A program made the position numbers and the translations under genes. Shown here piece after piece: positions 4,616-5,580 of a stretch of DNA of 5,580 nt; within the stretch, counting starts at the first letter, position 1; every line of letters begins with the position of its first letter. The notes below the pieces were generated by a model. The model was not told the origin of the DNA and searched no databases. It saw only the letters and a list, made by a program, of their open reading frames with translations. Source of the stretch: Bdellovibrio sp. (GTDB taxonomy: Bacteria; Bdellovibrionota; UBA1018); assembly GCA_016213345.1 (NCBI GenBank), contig JACRAO010000179.1, positions 1 to 5,580 on the forward strand. The letters are read 5' to 3'.

Positions 4616-5580
4616 TTACTGTCTCTTAATGTTTAACACCTCATGCATCATATCGTCTGCCACGCTAATGACACGGCTGTTGGCCTGAAAGTTTCTCTGT
4701 GCTGTAATGAGATTAATAAACTCATTGGCAATATCAGTTGTCGAAGATTCAATAGTCTTTGATGAAATACTTCCTCGACCACCTGTTTGTGGAGCACCTA
4801 AAGTTGGCTGACCAGACAAACGACTTTCACGATAACGATTTTGACCAACTTTAAACAATCCTTCTGGATTTTCAAACTTACCAATTGCCGCTTGCGCCAA
4901 ATTAATATTTTGACCATTGGTATAAATAGCAGTCAACATTCCGTCATCACTAAAACTCAGTCCTGCCAAAGTGCCAGCAGTATAACCATCCTGCAAGGCT
5001 TTGTAGATTTCTGAGCCGGTTCCATACTGTGTGACCTGAATACCAGTTCCACCTTTTGATTTGTCATCTCCAAAATGGAAAGTAATATTTTGATTTGGGA
5101 GTGCACCTTTGCTGAAATTAAATTCAGATTTATCCACAGTTTGTTCCATCAGTTTACCATCGGTATCAAAAGTGAGTGTACCATTGGCTTGTTCGACTAA
5201 AGTATCTTTTTTACCATCTACTACGTCTTCGCCTTTAGCCATAGCTCGCCAAACCCACTTGCCATTATCAACTTTATTAAAAAACAAAGTCACAACATGA
5301 GCAGTGCCTGCACTATCATACACAGTCACTCCTGTGGCATAGTGTGAGGTCATCTCAGGATTTTCGGCATTAAACTGTAGGGCTTGATCAGCTCTCAAAT
5401 CAAGGTTCATAAAGAGATCTACCTTATGAGTTCTCTTTGCATCAATCACAGTTCGATCGACTGAAATATCACCCAACTTTGATGTCACTTTGCCATCTTC
5501 ATCAGTCCTAAATCCCTGTACTCTGTATCCATCTGCATTGATCAGTCTTCCTTCTTTATCAAAATGCATGGAACCATTTC
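4616..5580 (-). CDS. flgE: FlgE, flagellar hook protein (C-terminal part, start lies beyond the window)
   Basis: FlgE is exported through the flagellar type III system and polymerises into the hook, the universal joint between rod and filament. About 320 residues are visible, and the frame stays open to the window edge (…NGSMHFDKEGRL), so the internal ATG at 5569 is not the start. The first residues match the FlgE segment 'G.F.fDkdGrLvn..GyrvQGF' found near residue 100, so about 90-100 N-terminal residues are missing. The next part includes LFMNLDLRA, the YDSAGTAHVVTLFF motif and W..R, typical of the hook D1/D2 domains. Then come GLSFSDDGMLTAIYTNGQ and IGKFENPEGL. The C-terminal D0 helix is IANEFINLITAQRNFQANSR…VLNIKR, the most conserved part. 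No cysteine is seen in the visible part. Other rod/hook proteins (FlgG, FlgF) are shorter and lack this middle region. Confidence 0.96.
   Translation of the reverse strand, partial: NGSMHFDKEGRLINADGYRVQGFRTDEDGKVTSKLGDISVDRTVIDAKRTHKVDLFMNLDLRADQALQFNAENPEMTSHYATGVTVYDSAGTAHVVTLFFNKVDNGKWVWRAMAKGEDVVDGKKDTLVEQANGTLTFDTDGKLMEQTVDKSEFNFSKGALPNQNITFHFGDDKSKGGTGIQVTQYGTGSEIYKALQDGYTAGTLAGLSFSDDGMLTAIYTNGQNINLAQAAIGKFENPEGLFKVGQNRYRESRLSGQPTLGAPQTGGRGSISSKTIESSTTDIANEFINLITAQRNFQANSRVISVADDMMHEVLNIKRQ

Noticed and set aside
5109..5300. 63-codon plus-strand frame opposite flgE
   Set aside because: It is antisense to a conserved hook protein and has no motif or SD.
1..5580. Mobile element, CRISPR array, phage or defence system
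   Set aside because: No transposase, spaced direct repeats, terminal repeats or tRNA-like sequence is visible; the whole window is accounted for by flagellar genes.

Overview
The window is part of a flagellar operon. Every gene lies on the minus strand, so reading in the direction of transcription (high to low coordinates) the order is flgE (3' part only) - fliL - fliM - fliN - fliO - fliP - fliQ - fliR (5' part only). Flagellar order, the A+T-rich composition (roughly 40% G+C by eye), a short FliN rather than a FliY, and FliO and FliP proteins with signal peptides suggest a Gram-negative flagellate. The flgE-fliL junction and FliM/FliN sequence style fit a deltaproteobacterial or Bdellovibrio-like lineage. 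That placement is an impression from protein style and gene order, not a phylogenetic result.

Layout. Bases 5580-4616 hold the C-terminal three quarters of the hook protein FlgE. A 139-base gap (4615-4477) follows, containing a strong hairpin with a U-run that looks like an intrinsic terminator and sits directly on the fliL ribosome binding site. Bases 4476-2440 hold fliL, fliM and fliN (stator-associated protein and two C-ring/switch proteins). Bases 2409-1 hold fliO, fliP, fliQ and the start of fliR (export-gate assembly factor and gate subunits). From fliL onward the genes are tightly packed: gaps of 39, 3, 30 and 17 bases, and 4-base ATGA overlaps at fliO/fliP and fliQ/fliR, so they are very likely one transcript with translational coupling.

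How the parts work together. FliP, FliQ and FliR form the export gate of the flagellar type III secretion system, and FliO helps FliP assemble. FliM and FliN form the cytoplasmic switch ring, which sets rotation direction and docks export cargo. FliL sits at the inner membrane around the stator. FlgE is an exported substrate that builds the hook.

Novelty. I see no undescribed system here; this is conserved housekeeping motility DNA. The points worth a second look are the terminator-like hairpin covering the fliL start region (with a possible promoter in its loop), an unusually long FliO with a periplasmic N-terminal domain, a 12-base tandem duplication inside fliO, and a tiny possible cistron bridging fliN and fliO. 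No gene, RNA gene, mobile element or CRISPR array is supportable on the plus strand.
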